DNA from: Actinoplanes palleronii
GTDB taxonomy: Bacteria > Actinomycetota > Actinomycetes > Mycobacteriales > Micromonosporaceae
DNA: 58,807 bases
Direction of reading: 5' to 3'
Assembly: GCF_016862315.1 (NCBI RefSeq)
Contig: NZ_BOMS01000112.1
Span: forward strand, 1 to 58,807
Shown piece by piece: positions 6,640 to 15,256 of the stretch; position 1 is the first letter of the stretch; each line of letters starts with the position of its first letter. The notes beneath the pieces are model-generated. The model saw nothing but the letters and a program-made list of their open reading frames with translations. It was not told the origin of the DNA and searched no databases. Position numbers and translations under genes: made by a program.

Positions 6640-9309
6640 TCAGGTGGGGGCCAGGGCGTCGCGGAGGGCGGCTCGGGACGTGATGCCGAGCTTGGGGAAG
6701 ATGCGGTAGAGGTGGGCGCCTACCGTGCGGGGGGAGAGGAACAGCTGGGCGCCGATCTGTTTGTTGCTCAGGCCGGTCGCGGCGAGCTCGGCGATGTGCC
6801 GTTCCTGCGCGGTCAGCGTGGTCAGCCGGTCCGTGCCGGTGCCGCCGTGCGGGGTGCCGGCCTGCAGTTCGTGCCGGGTGCGCTGGGCCCATGGCGCCGC
6901 GCCCAGCTGTTCGAATGCGGTCAGGGCATCGGTCAGCGCCAGCTTGGCCTCGGTGGGGCGGCGGTGGCGGCGGTGCCACGCGCCCTCGGCCAGGCGGATC
7001 CGGGCCCGCTCGAACGGGAAGTCCGCGCCGGCCGGGAGGTTCGCCGCGGCGGCGTACGCCGCCGATGAGGGCGAGACCATGGCTGCGGCGCCGGCGGTCA
7101 GCAGGGCGAGGCGGGGGGAGAGGTCCGCGAGATTCTTTCGTACGGCAGCCTGCGCATGAGCGGCCGCCAACTCGTCGCGGCCGGTGTGCAGCGCCGCCTC
7201 GACCAGGTCGAGCAGGGTCCGTGGCGCGAGCTGGGCATACGGCGGGAACGTCCCCGGCGTGGTGATCCCGATCGCGTACGTCCAGGCGGCCTCGTAGTCG
7301 CCGGTGCTCAACGCGGCCTGCAACCCGATCTCCTCGGCGAATCGGAGCAGCGAACCCACCCGCCGGGGCCGGGCCCACGCGTCCACCACGGCCTGCAGCT
7401 CGTACGCGGTGCCGGTGTCGCCCCGCTGGGCGGCGAGCAGGCCGAGGAACACCCGGAACTGCTGGCCGAACAGGTCGTACCCGTGCTGTCGGGTCATCGC
7501 GAGCCCCTGCTCGCCGGCGCGGACCGCGTCGTCCCACCGCCCGGCGGCCAGGTGGTCGAGCATCACCAACTGCATGATCATCATCAGTGAGCTGGCCGCG
7601 CCGGTGTCCCGTTCCCGCTCGGCGGCCCGGGCCAGGTACGGCCGGAAGTCGGCCAAGGTGTCCACGTAGAACGCCGCCACCCCGAGCCGCATCAGGTCCC
7701 ACGGCTCGGCGCTCCCGGCCGCCACCGCCTCGCGCAGGCGCGCGCCCAGCCCGGTGCCGCGCCGCACCACGTCGCTCCACGCGTCCCGGTAGAGCAGGCT
7801 CTCGGCCGGCAGCCGCTCCTCGACCAGCGCCACCACCTCGTCGGTGACCGCCCAGACGGCCGGGTCGGCGGCGAACTGGCTCAGCGCCAGCATCAGGTTG
7901 ACCAGCCGCAGCAGCATCGTCTGGTCGAGGTTGGTGTGCTGAGCGCGAATCACCCGGGCGACCGTGCCGTGCATGCCGACGTCGCCGTGCCGGTAGAGCG
8001 CCACGTACGCCGCGGTCAGCACCGCGTCCGGCGACGACACCCGGCCGTCCGCGGCGTCGGCCGCCGCGACCAGGATCTCGGCGCGTTCCAGCTGGCCGGC
8101 CTGTCCGGCCACGTACGCGGCGTCGGCCAGCAACCGGGCCTGCTCCCGTGGCCGCGGGCTCAGCTCGGCGGCCCGGGTCAGCCACTGCACCGCCGTGACC
8201 GCCCCGCCGCGGCGCACCGCCGACCGGGCGGCCCGCTCCAGGGCCGCGGCCACCTCCGGATCCGGGTCGACGGTCGCCGCGGCCAGGTGCACGGCACGTC
8301 GTTCCAGGTCGGCGGCGTGCAGCCCGGCCAGGGTGGTGTGCGCGGCGCGCCGTTCGTTGGGTGAGGCGGCCTGCACCACCGCCGAGGCGATCAGCGGATG
8401 CCGGAACACCGGCCGCCCGGCCTCCAGCAGCCCGGCCCGGCGCGCGGCGACCACCTCGCGCGGGACGTACTGCGCGCCGTGCGCGTGGGTGCGCCCGGCC
8501 CCGTCCAACGCCATCAGCAGCAGGTCGGCGCGTTCGGCCGACGGCAGCGCCGCGATCCGCCCCGCGAAGATCCGCTCCAGCCGGCGTGGCAGCGGCAGCG
8601 GCCCGGGGTCGCCCGCGTCCCGGCCGGTCAGCCCGGCCGGCAACTCGACCAGGGCCAGCGGGTTGCCGCTCGAGTAGGTCAGGGTCAGGTGCCGGGTCTC
8701 CGGGCTCAGGCCGGGGAACCGCTCGTCGAGCAGCGTCGCCGACGCCTCCGGGGAGAGCGGCGGCACGGCGAGTTCGGTCAGCCCGGCGTCGTCGAAACCG
8801 GACGGCTCGTCGTCGCGGACCGCCACCACGAACCGGATCGGCAGGTCACCGAGCCGCCGGGCGGCGAACGCGCACACCTGTGTGCTGGGCACGTCGAACC
8901 ACTGCCCGTCGTCCACCACCACCAGCAGCGGCGTGACCGCGCCGGCCACCGCGAACAGGTCCAGGACCGCGACGCCGACGGCCATCACCGAGGTCGCGCG
9001 CTCCGGCACCCCGCCGAGAACGGAGGTCAGGACCCTCCGATGTCCCGGGTCCATGCCGTCGGCCGAGGCGAGGAGGGCGTGCAGGAGCTGGTGCAGTCCC
9101 GCGTACGAAATCGATGTCTCGGCCTGGACCCCGGCGGCCCGCAGCGGACGGAATCCGGCGACCCGGGCATCGGTGGTGAGCACGTCGAGCAGGGCGCTCT
9201 TGCCGGATCCGGCGGCGCCGCGCAGCAGCAGGGGAGTCGCGGCCGGGGCGGTGAGCACGGCGGCGAGGGCGGCCCGTTCGGTGGCCCGCCCGACCAGGGG
9301 GTGATCCAT
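6640..9309 (-). CDS. LuxR-family ATPase regulator (LAL type)
   Basis: 889 residues. An N-terminal AAA/STAND ATPase has Walker A GAAGSGKS (31-38) and Walker B LLVVVDD (128-134). A long helical middle of TPR character follows, and a C-terminal LuxR helix-turn-helix (last 60 residues; LTAQERHIAELAATGLSNKQ) binds DNA. This is the architecture of large ATP-binding LuxR regulators. It is the first of three related regulators in the window. The Nudix gene is 15 bp upstream in the same direction, so they may be cotranscribed. Its target is not evident. Confidence 0.9.
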   Translation of the reverse strand: MDHPLVGRATERAALAAVLTAPAATPLLLRGAAGSGKSALLDVLTTDARVAGFRPLRAAGVQAETSISYAGLHQLLHALLASADGMDPGHRRVLTSVLGGVPERATSVMAVGVAVLDLFAVAGAVTPLLVVVDDGQWFDVPSTQVCAFAARRLGDLPIRFVVAVRDDEPSGFDDAGLTELAVPPLSPEASATLLDERFPGLSPETRHLTLTYSSGNPLALVELPAGLTGRDAGDPGPLPLPRRLERIFAGRIAALPSAERADLLLMALDGAGRTHAHGAQYVPREVVAARRAGLLEAGRPVFRHPLIASAVVQAASPNERRAAHTTLAGLHAADLERRAVHLAAATVDPDPEVAAALERAARSAVRRGGAVTAVQWLTRAAELSPRPREQARLLADAAYVAGQAGQLERAEILVAAADAADGRVSSPDAVLTAAYVALYRHGDVGMHGTVARVIRAQHTNLDQTMLLRLVNLMLALSQFAADPAVWAVTDEVVALVEERLPAESLLYRDAWSDVVRRGTGLGARLREAVAAGSAEPWDLMRLGVAAFYVDTLADFRPYLARAAERERDTGAASSLMMIMQLVMLDHLAAGRWDDAVRAGEQGLAMTRQHGYDLFGQQFRVFLGLLAAQRGDTGTAYELQAVVDAWARPRRVGSLLRFAEEIGLQAALSTGDYEAAWTYAIGITTPGTFPPYAQLAPRTLLDLVEAALHTGRDELAAAHAQAAVRKNLADLSPRLALLTAGAAAMVSPSSAAYAAAANLPAGADFPFERARIRLAEGAWHRRHRRPTEAKLALTDALTAFEQLGAAPWAQRTRHELQAGTPHGGTGTDRLTTLTAQERHIAELAATGLSNKQIGAQLFLSPRTVGAHLYRIFPKLGITSRAALRDALAPT

Positions 9310-9324
9310 GCCGCTGACTCCCGT

Positions 9325-9774
9325 TCAGTCGTCCCAGCCGCTCAGCACGAACGGCGTGGTGTCGAGCATCGCCCGCACGCACGCCGCGGAGTAAGGGTAG
9401 GTGTCCGGCGGCAACCGGCCGGCGGGGAACCAGGCGATCTTGGCGCACTTGTGCGGTTCGGCGTTGAGCGGCTCGCCGTGGGCGCCGGGGTCGAAGGTCG
9501 CGGCGAACGCGAGACCGATGCGGGCGTGCTCGGCGCTGCTGCGATGGTGGATCGTGGTGGCGAGACGCAGGTGGGCGGGCGCGAGGGTGATGCCGATTTC
9601 TTCGTACGCTTCGCGGATGATCCCGGCGACCGCGTCCTCGCCGAATTCGAGCTTGCCGGAGGGCAGGTTCCACTGCCCGTCGGCGTACCCGGTGCCGTCG
9701 CGCAGCGCGAGCAGCACCTGATCGTCGCGACGGAGCAGCAACAGGACGTCGACGGGATGCCGGGGGGAGACCAT
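9325..9774 (-). CDS. Nudix hydrolase
   Basis: 149 residues with a complete Nudix box at residues 40-62 (G-x5-E-x7-REAYEEIGI), which binds the divalent metal and cleaves a nucleoside diphosphate linked to another group. The MVSPRHPVDVLLLLRRDDQ start is typical of MutT-like proteins. TAACGT lies 8 nt before the ATG, suggesting a leaderless or nearly leaderless transcript. Substrate unknown. Confidence 0.88.
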   Translation of the reverse strand: MVSPRHPVDVLLLLRRDDQVLLALRDGTGYADGQWNLPSGKLEFGEDAVAGIIREAYEEIGITLAPAHLRLATTIHHRSSAEHARIGLAFAATFDPGAHGEPLNAEPHKCAKIAWFPAGRLPPDTYPYSAACVRAMLDTTPFVLSGWDD

Positions 9775-9785
9775 GGATGCCGACG

Positions 9786-11030
9786 TTAGCGTGCGGCGCC
9801 GCGCCCCGCCCCGCTGGTCAGCCGTCGGATGTCGTCCGGGCGCTGCGGGTGCCGTCGATGACGTCGCTGTGGGGCACGCGCCGCCGGCCTGACTCGCCGG
9901 GCGATGTGCGGGTGAGGAAGGTGTGTGCCGCAGGCCGCCCTGATGCGTGCGGCGAGTGGACGTTCGACGAGGTGGTGGACGAGCAGGGCTAGTCCGGTGA
10001 GGGTGAGCAGCGCGGCGCCGAGCAGCCACCACGGTGGGATCGTCAGGTGCTGGCGCACGGTGTGGACCAGGAGGGAACCGGTCACGTTGTGCAGGAGGTA
10101 CAGCGGGTAGGTGGCGGCGCCCAGCACGGTGAGTCCACGCCAGCGGAACCCGTCGAGCCTGCCGACCGCGAGCAGCCCCATCACCAGGAAACAGCCGGTG
10201 ATCAGGATGCTCGCCGGGGCATACGAGTGCCCGTGCACGTGCTGCCAGTCGTTGGTGTCGTAGTAGTGCATCGCCAGGGCCCAGTTGACCCCGACGATGA
10301 GCCACAGGACCGGCCGGGATCCGTAGCGGTGGATCAGGCAGAGAGCGATGCCGGCGATGAAGTAGGGCGAGTGCTCCGGGATGAGGAGCGCCGTGAGCCA
10401 GGGCACGCCCGCTTCGCCGGTGAGGACCGAGGCCGCGCTCCAGGCCAGGCAGAACCCGACGACCCTGCGATACGTCATCCCCCGCCAGACCACGGCGAGG
10501 AACAGCAGGTAGAACTTCAGCTCGACCCACAGCGTCCAGTAGACGTCGTCGACTCGGGGTGACCCGAGGGCGTCCGGCAGCATGGTGAGGTTGTCCAGCA
10601 GCGCGCGGGTGCCGACGGGCTGTGCCACGGCCGGATTCAGCGTCGTCACCAGGTTCGTCAGGAGCACGCAGAACCAGAATGCGGGGTACAGCCGGATGAG
10701 CCGGGACGTCCCGTACTCGGCCGGCGTGCGGTTCCAGGCGGACATGCAGATGACGAAGCCACTGATCATGAAGAAGAGCGGGACGCCGACCCAGCCGTAG
10801 GAGGCGATCAGGTATCCGGTGCCGAAGACCTCCGCTGCCGGCTGCCCCCAGAGCACCACCCGGCTGTTGTCGGCGCAGGCCACCAGGTGGAAGACGGCGA
10901 CGGACAGGGCGGCCAGAAAGCGCAGTCCGTCCAGTGCTGGCAGCCGGCGTGAGCGTTCCGGCGCCGTCGCGGGGTGCTCGCGACGGCGTATCGGGGGCTC
11001 GGCCGGTGGCCGGGGGCGGGTGTTCACCAT
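9786..11030 (-). CDS. Acyltransferase family 3 membrane protein
   Basis: LPALDGLRFLAALSVAVFHL near the N-terminus is the hallmark of the acyltransferase 3 family (PF01757), with about ten transmembrane helices after it. Such proteins transfer O-acyl groups to sugars, antibiotics or cell-wall polymers. The start is uncertain: ATG 11030 and the following GTG at 11027 sit close behind GGTGAGG, while ATG 11078 has no clear ribosome site. The last 50 residues are Arg/His-rich and presumably cytosolic. Confidence 0.85.
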   Translation of the reverse strand: MVNTRPRPPAEPPIRRREHPATAPERSRRLPALDGLRFLAALSVAVFHLVACADNSRVVLWGQPAAEVFGTGYLIASYGWVGVPLFFMISGFVICMSAWNRTPAEYGTSRLIRLYPAFWFCVLLTNLVTTLNPAVAQPVGTRALLDNLTMLPDALGSPRVDDVYWTLWVELKFYLLFLAVVWRGMTYRRVVGFCLAWSAASVLTGEAGVPWLTALLIPEHSPYFIAGIALCLIHRYGSRPVLWLIVGVNWALAMHYYDTNDWQHVHGHSYAPASILITGCFLVMGLLAVGRLDGFRWRGLTVLGAATYPLYLLHNVTGSLLVHTVRQHLTIPPWWLLGAALLTLTGLALLVHHLVERPLAARIRAACGTHLPHPHIARRVRPAARAPQRRHRRHPQRPDDIRRLTSGAGRGAAR

Positions 11031-11144
11031 GTGCCTCACCCGGGACACGATCGGCGGCCCGGTCACGCGCATGAGCATCTGCGTCGGGTTCGTCGCCGAT
11101 GGCTACCGCCACGACACCCGCACCGGGCCCGGCGAACCGGCCGG

Positions 11145-11669
11145 TCAGGCCGCCGCCGGCCGCCGCTTGCCGCCGTAGAGGTGGACGCGGTGGTCGACGT
11201 CGTGGTCCGGCTCGCGGGATGTGAAGGCGTCGGATGCCACCGGGCCGTTGGCGATGTGGACCAGCCAGTCCTCGTAGTACCAGCTCGGGTTGCACGGGCA
11301 GGTGGTGTGGGTGAACCGGAAGTTCGCCCGGTAGCGGCCGATCTGCCCGGGTAGCAGGGTGAAGAGGCGGGCCGGGCCGCTCTGCTGCGGGTAGGCGACG
11401 TAGTGTCCCGGCAACCGGTCGACGGCCAGCGCCGCGCCTTTCGGGGAGAGCAGCAGGTCGAGGTCACGGGCGTCGTCGCCACCGGTCACCTCGTCCCGCG
11501 GCAGGTATCCCGCTCTCTCGTCCGCCAGCACGTCGTGGACCACCACAGCGCCGGGCGGCATCGGCAGGGGGAGGGGTGCCGGGCGGCACAGGCCGCGGCG
11601 GGCGTTCGCCTGGGGTGCTCCGCGCGACTCCGCGGTCCACCGCACCCGCACCCGCTGAACAGTGATCAC
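11145..11669 (-). CDS. Protein of unknown function
   Basis: 174 residues starting at GTG. I do not recognise a family. The central part contains THTTCPCNPSWYYEDWLVHI, with a CPC motif and aromatic residues, and the protein seems soluble. The first 36 residues are Arg/Pro-rich and may not be translated; a later ATG (11561) begins the MPPGAVVVHDVLADE segment. It is divergent from the NTF2-like gene with about 50 bp between them. Confidence 0.55.
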   Translation of the reverse strand: MITVQRVRVRWTAESRGAPQANARRGLCRPAPLPLPMPPGAVVVHDVLADERAGYLPRDEVTGGDDARDLDLLLSPKGAALAVDRLPGHYVAYPQQSGPARLFTLLPGQIGRYRANFRFTHTTCPCNPSWYYEDWLVHIANGPVASDAFTSREPDHDVDHRVHLYGGKRRPAAA

Positions 11670-11710
11670 GGCTCAGCCTGGCCGGGTAGGGCGCCGGAGC
11701 GCCAGCCATT

Positions 11711-11716
11711 TACGCT
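11711..11716 (+). promoter_or_regulatory. Leaderless -10 element TACGCT
   Basis: TACGCT is followed by 6 nt and the ATG at 11723. No ribosome-binding site is present, consistent with a leaderless transcript. Confidence 0.5.
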
Positions 11717-11722
11717 GGCCGG

Positions 11723-12118
11723 ATGATCGACTTTCGTACCGCAGTGGAAGCGCGCGACCCCGACGCCATCGCGGCGACCCTGGCCGACACCGTGGTCTTC
11801 CGCAGCCCGGTGGCGTTCAAGCCCTACCCGGGCAAGGCGATCACCGCGGCGATCCTGCGCGGCGTGCTCCGGGTGTTCGAGGATTTCCGGTACGTCCGCG
11901 AGCTGACCGGCGACGGCGGCCGCGACCACGCCCTGGTGTTCGAGGCGCGGATCGGCGACGTCGCGGTCGAGGGCTGCGACTTCGTGCACCTGGACGAGAA
12001 CGGCCTGATCGACGAGTTCACCGTGATGGTGCGCCCGATGTCGGCGGCGCAGGCGCTGTCCGCCGCGATGGCCGCCGAGTTCGAGCAGATCCAGCGCGAA
12101 GCCACCGCCGGCCAGTAG
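11723..12118 (+). CDS. NTF2-like / SnoaL-like protein
   Basis: 131 residues with the compact alpha+beta pattern of the nuclear-transport-factor-2 fold: an N-terminal helix (FRTAVEARDPDAIAATLADT), then strands such as VVFRSPV and GCDFVHLDENGLIDEFTVM. Family members are small isomerases, cyclases or ligand-binding proteins; nothing here identifies the reaction. It ends just before a hairpin terminator. Confidence 0.75.
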   Translation: MIDFRTAVEARDPDAIAATLADTVVFRSPVAFKPYPGKAITAAILRGVLRVFEDFRYVRELTGDGGRDHALVFEARIGDVAVEGCDFVHLDENGLIDEFTVMVRPMSAAQALSAAMAAEFEQIQREATAGQ

Positions 12119-12134
12119 TCCCCGGCGGGTGCGC

Positions 12135-12165
12135 AGGGGTGCCTCCGGCCGGTCGAGACACCCCT
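12135..12165. repeat. GAGACACCCCT hairpin repeat, probable terminator
   Basis: AGGGGTGCCTC (12135-12145) pairs with GAGACACCCCT (12155-12165) with one mismatch and a 9-nt loop, 17 nt after the stop of the NTF2-like gene. CCCCAGCCAGCC follows. Confidence 0.75.
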
Positions 12166-12250
12166 CAGCCCCAGCCAGCCGAAATCTGGAAGCGCGGCCG
12201 GGCCCGGAGTCCCCGCGGTCCGGCGCGAGACCACCAGTGAGCGTGGCTCG

Positions 12251-12320
12251 TAGCCTACGGACGGGCGCTCGGCTGTTCGTACCGGAAAGGGGTGATCGGG
12301 AGCGGACAGCGGTCCGGGGG
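12251..12320 (+). promoter_or_regulatory. Leader/promoter module shared with the sigma factor gene
   Basis: TAGCCT (12251-12256), CGG, GGGCGCTC, GTAC, GGGGTG and GCGGTCCGG appear in the order seen at 95-165. The rest of the 329-bp gap up to 12447 is a long presumed leader with no gene that I can support. The transcript would have roughly 185 nt before the dehydrogenase start. Confidence 0.45.
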
Positions 12321-12447
12321 TGAGGGATGCACTGGCAGTACACCTATCGGAAGGGGCTCCCTGGAGCGGGCCGGATGCGGTTTGCTGATCGCGGGGCCGG
12401 GCACTGAACTGGCTTCGGATCGAAAACCCTCGGGAAGGACCAGGACC

Positions 12448-13491
12448 ATTCTCACCGTCAACGCCATCGCCGCGCCGTCCGCCACCGGAGCCCTCGTTCG
12501 CACCAAGATCGAGCGCCGGGACGTCGGGCCGCGCGACGTGCTGATCGAGATTCGTTATGCCGGGATCTGCCACTCGGACATTCACACGGTTCGTGGTGAG
12601 TGGGGCGAGGTGCCCTACCCGCTGACCGTCGGGCACGAGATCGTCGGGCAGGTCACCGAGGTCGGCGCCGAGGTCACCAAGCACGCCGTCGGTGACCGGG
12701 TCGGGGTCGGCTGCATGGTCAACTCGTGCCGGGAGTGCGACAACTGCAAGGCCGGGCTGGAGAACTACTGCCTGAAGGGCAACACCGGCACCTACGCGGC
12801 CAAGGACCGGGACGGCACGATCACCCAGGGCGGCTACTCGACGCACGTCGTGGTCGACGAGGACTTCGTGCTGCGGGTGCCGGAGAGCATCCCGGTCGAG
12901 GCGGCCGCGCCGCTGCTGTGCGCGGGCATCACGCTCTACTCGCCGCTGGCGCGCTGGAACGCCGGGCCGGGCAAGAAGGTCGCGATCGTCGGTATGGGCG
13001 GTCTCGGTCACATGGGCGTCAAGATCGCGGCGGCCATGGGCGCCGAGGTCACCGTGCTGTCGCAGACGCTCAGCAAGCAGGAGGACGGGCTCCGGTTCGG
13101 TGCGCAGCACTACTACGCGACCAGTGACCCGGCGACGTTCGAGCAGCTCGCCAACAGCTTCGACCTGATCGTCAACACGGTCAGCGCGGAGCTCGACATC
13201 AACGCCTACCTGAGCCTGCTGCGGCTGGACGGCACGCTGGTCAACGTGGGTGCCCCGCCGCAGCCGCTGCCGATCCAGGTGTTCACGCTGTTCGGCAACA
13301 GGCGCTCGTTCGCCGGCTCCAGCATCGGCGGCATCGCCGAGACCCAGGAGATGCTGGACTTCTGCGCCGAGCGCGGGATCGCCCCGGAGATCGAGGTGAT
13401 CGACGCCGACGCGGTGAACGACGCCTACGAGCGGGTGCTGAAGTCGGACGTGCGCTACCGGTTCGTCATCGACGTCGACTCGCTGCGCTGA
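12448..13491 (+). CDS. Zinc-dependent NAD(P) alcohol dehydrogenase, probable ATT start
   Basis: A 347-residue medium-chain dehydrogenase. The catalytic zinc ligands lie in YAGICHSDIH and GHEIVG, the structural zinc loop is NSCRECDNCKAGLENYC, and the Rossmann motif is VGMGGLGHMGVKIA. It belongs to the YahK/cinnamyl-alcohol group that reduces aldehydes with NADPH. Homology begins at LTVNAIAAPSA, directly after an ATT that sits 7 nt behind GGAAGGA; no ATG, GTG or TTG is available there. Upstream GTG 12292 would add about 50 low-complexity residues. It overlaps the end of the convergent regulator gene by 37 bp. Confidence 0.85.
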   Translation: MLTVNAIAAPSATGALVRTKIERRDVGPRDVLIEIRYAGICHSDIHTVRGEWGEVPYPLTVGHEIVGQVTEVGAEVTKHAVGDRVGVGCMVNSCRECDNCKAGLENYCLKGNTGTYAAKDRDGTITQGGYSTHVVVDEDFVLRVPESIPVEAAAPLLCAGITLYSPLARWNAGPGKKVAIVGMGGLGHMGVKIAAAMGAEVTVLSQTLSKQEDGLRFGAQHYYATSDPATFEQLANSFDLIVNTVSAELDINAYLSLLRLDGTLVNVGAPPQPLPIQVFTLFGNRRSFAGSSIGGIAETQEMLDFCAERGIAPEIEVIDADAVNDAYERVLKSDVRYRFVIDVDSLR

Positions 13492-14357
13492 TCCGCCGCC
13501 CGGCCGTCGCCGGTCATCGCCGCCCAGGACGCCAGCAGGGTGAGCGCGTGCGCCGACGGCGAGCCGGGCTCGGCCGCGTAGATCTTCAGGGCGACGTCCG
13601 GATCGGCCCGAAGATCCATGCTTTCGTACGACAGGACGAGCTCACCCACCACGTGATGCCGGAACGTCTTGATCCCGGTCCCGTGGATCCGGACGTTGTG
13701 CGCGGCCCACCGGTGCCGGAACTCGTCACTGAGCGTGGACAACTCGCCGACCAGGTCGTGCAGGCCCTTGTCGTGCGGGTCCTTGCCGGCTGACGTGCGC
13801 AGGTCGGCGACGGTCATGTCGGCGGCCGCGTCCCAGTCGGTGTGGAAGCGCCGGGCGGCGCCGTCCAGGAACGTGAACCGGCCGAAGTTCGGCTGCCGGG
13901 CCGGGTCGGCGAACATGTCGGCGTACATGGCCCGGCCGAGCGGGTTCGCGGCGACCACGTCCATCCGGTTGTTGACCACGATCGCCGGGCTGGTGATCGC
14001 GTCCAGGGTCCACTGCAGGCTGGGCCGCACCGTCCACGGCCGGTGCCGCCGGTTCGGCCGCAGCAGGGCGCCGCTGCCGTTCGCCTCCTGGGCCAGGCGC
14101 AGCAGGTGGGCACGTTCCGCGTCGTCGAGCCGCAGCGCCCGGGCGATCGCCTCGAGCACCCCGGCCGACACCCCGGCGAGCGAGCCGCGCTCGAGCTTGG
14201 CGTAGTACTCGACACTCACCCCGGCCAGCGCGGCGACCTCGCTGCGGCGCAGCCCGGCGACCCGGCGGGTGCCGGTCACCGGCAGGCCGGCCTGCTGCGG
14301 GGTGATCTTCGCGCGGCGGGTGATGAGGAAGTCGCGTACCTCGGCTCGGTGCTCCAT
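13455..14357 (-). CDS. XRE-type regulator with MmyB ligand-binding domain
   Basis: 300 residues. The N-terminal helix-turn-helix (RRSEVAALAGVSVEYYAKLE, about 37-56) is followed by an MmyB-like PAS-fold domain (about 105-270; WTLDAITSPAIVVNNRMDVV). Members bind a fatty-acid-like ligand and usually repress a neighbouring short- or medium-chain dehydrogenase. Here the dehydrogenase is convergent, so direct control is plausible but not shown by promoter layout. Confidence 0.85.
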   Translation of the reverse strand: MEHRAEVRDFLITRRAKITPQQAGLPVTGTRRVAGLRRSEVAALAGVSVEYYAKLERGSLAGVSAGVLEAIARALRLDDAERAHLLRLAQEANGSGALLRPNRRHRPWTVRPSLQWTLDAITSPAIVVNNRMDVVAANPLGRAMYADMFADPARQPNFGRFTFLDGAARRFHTDWDAAADMTVADLRTSAGKDPHDKGLHDLVGELSTLSDEFRHRWAAHNVRIHGTGIKTFRHHVVGELVLSYESMDLRADPDVALKIYAAEPGSPSAHALTLLASWAAMTGDGRAADQRSESTSMTNR

Positions 14358-14371
14358 GCACCCAGTACACC

Positions 14372-15151
14372 TCAGGCCGGTTGGAGATCCCGGGCCGGGC
14401 GGGGCGCGGGCGGCAGGTAGCGGCGCAGCGGAGCGGCTGCCGACGCGGCGACGCTCGTCTCGTGGCGCAGGCTGTCCCGGGCCGCGACGGCGAGCCGCAC
14501 GTCGTGCCAGGCGGTCCGCTCGGTCGTCGCCACCCGCCGGTACCGCCGCTGCCGATGGTCGGCGACCGCGCGGAGCAGCACGAGTTCCTGCTCGACCGGG
14601 TGCAGCCGCGGGTCCCAGCCGCCGCGTGCGGCGAGGGCGTCGGCGAGCGCGGTGGACGGCAGGTCACCGCGCTGCACGGCGGCACGCACCGCGCGGTGCA
14701 GGAAACGTTCGCGGTCCACGTACTCGGTGGGGGTCCGCGCGGCCCACGGCGGACCGAACGCGGCGGCGGCGCGCGCCCGGGTGACCTGCTGCTCGGCGTC
14801 CTGCCAGTCCTGCCACGCGCCGTCGGCGTGCTCCGCGGCCTGCCGCCAGACGTCCTGCCAGCGCTGCGCGGCGTCGTCCGCCTGGACCGCGGCGACCTGC
14901 ATCTCGTCGGCGAAACGGGTCGCCTCGACGGCCTGGCGCCGGGCCCGGTCGCGCTCCGCCCGGTACCGGCGCAGTGCGCCCAGGCTCGTCATCAGGGCGG
15001 CGCCGGGATCGCGGATCGCCTCCGGGCTCGACAGCAGCGCCAGCGCCGGCAACGCCGCCAGCATCAGCACCAGCCAGATCACCATCGGGGTCGTCGGGTC
15101 GGCCATCAGCACCTGCGACAGGGAATTCACCGTCAACAAATCCTTAATCAC
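14372..15151 (-). CDS. Membrane-anchored coiled-coil-like protein of unknown function
   Basis: 259 residues: one or two N-terminal hydrophobic helices (MVIWLVLMLAALPALALL) followed by a long Ala/Arg/Gln-rich helical region likely to form a coiled coil with repeated QxWQDxW patterns. I do not recognise a family. The start is GTG 15151 in an unusually AT-rich leader; ATG 15106 (MADPTTPM) is a good alternative. It lies 14 bp upstream of the MmyB regulator in the same direction. Confidence 0.55.
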   Translation of the reverse strand: MIKDLLTVNSLSQVLMADPTTPMVIWLVLMLAALPALALLSSPEAIRDPGAALMTSLGALRRYRAERDRARRQAVEATRFADEMQVAAVQADDAAQRWQDVWRQAAEHADGAWQDWQDAEQQVTRARAAAAFGPPWAARTPTEYVDRERFLHRAVRAAVQRGDLPSTALADALAARGGWDPRLHPVEQELVLLRAVADHRQRRYRRVATTERTAWHDVRLAVAARDSLRHETSVAASAAAPLRRYLPPAPRPARDLQPA

Positions 15152-15195
15152 GATTTTTCAAAACAAAAACCATCTTTTGGTACGACGGGGAGCCG
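15130..15195 (-). promoter_or_regulatory. AT-rich leader upstream of the coiled-coil gene
   Basis: About 50 bp rich in A/T (AAAACAAAAACCATCTTTTG on the plus strand) stands out against the surrounding sequence. It contains TTGACG on the minus strand and TTTTGGTACG, which recurs at about 5938. It is a probable promoter or DNA-binding region for the gene starting at 15151. Confidence 0.35.
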
Positions 15196-15212
15196 TCGGG
15201 GCACGCTCAGCC

Positions 15213-15224
15213 GAGGGGTGTCTC
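15213..15224 (-). repeat. Half copy of the GAGACACCCCT repeat
   Basis: GAGGGGTGTCTC on the plus strand matches one arm of the hairpin family; the second arm is not found. It lies 33 bp beyond the 3' end of the small minus-strand gene ending at 15257. Confidence 0.5.
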
Positions 15225-15256
15225 CGGCACGCGGGGGAGGCGGGCTCGCGCCGCTG

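Noticed and set aside
5963..8185. A 740-codon minus-strand open frame containing the 21-residue repeats
   Set aside because: Most of it lies in another frame of the LuxR-type regulator gene, which has clear motifs. No ribosome site or plausible start isolates the repeat part as its own gene.
12292..12447. GTG 12292 as start of the alcohol dehydrogenase
   Set aside because: It would add about 50 Gly/Ser/Arg-rich residues absent from the family, and its purine-rich stretch directly touches the codon, leaving no spacing.
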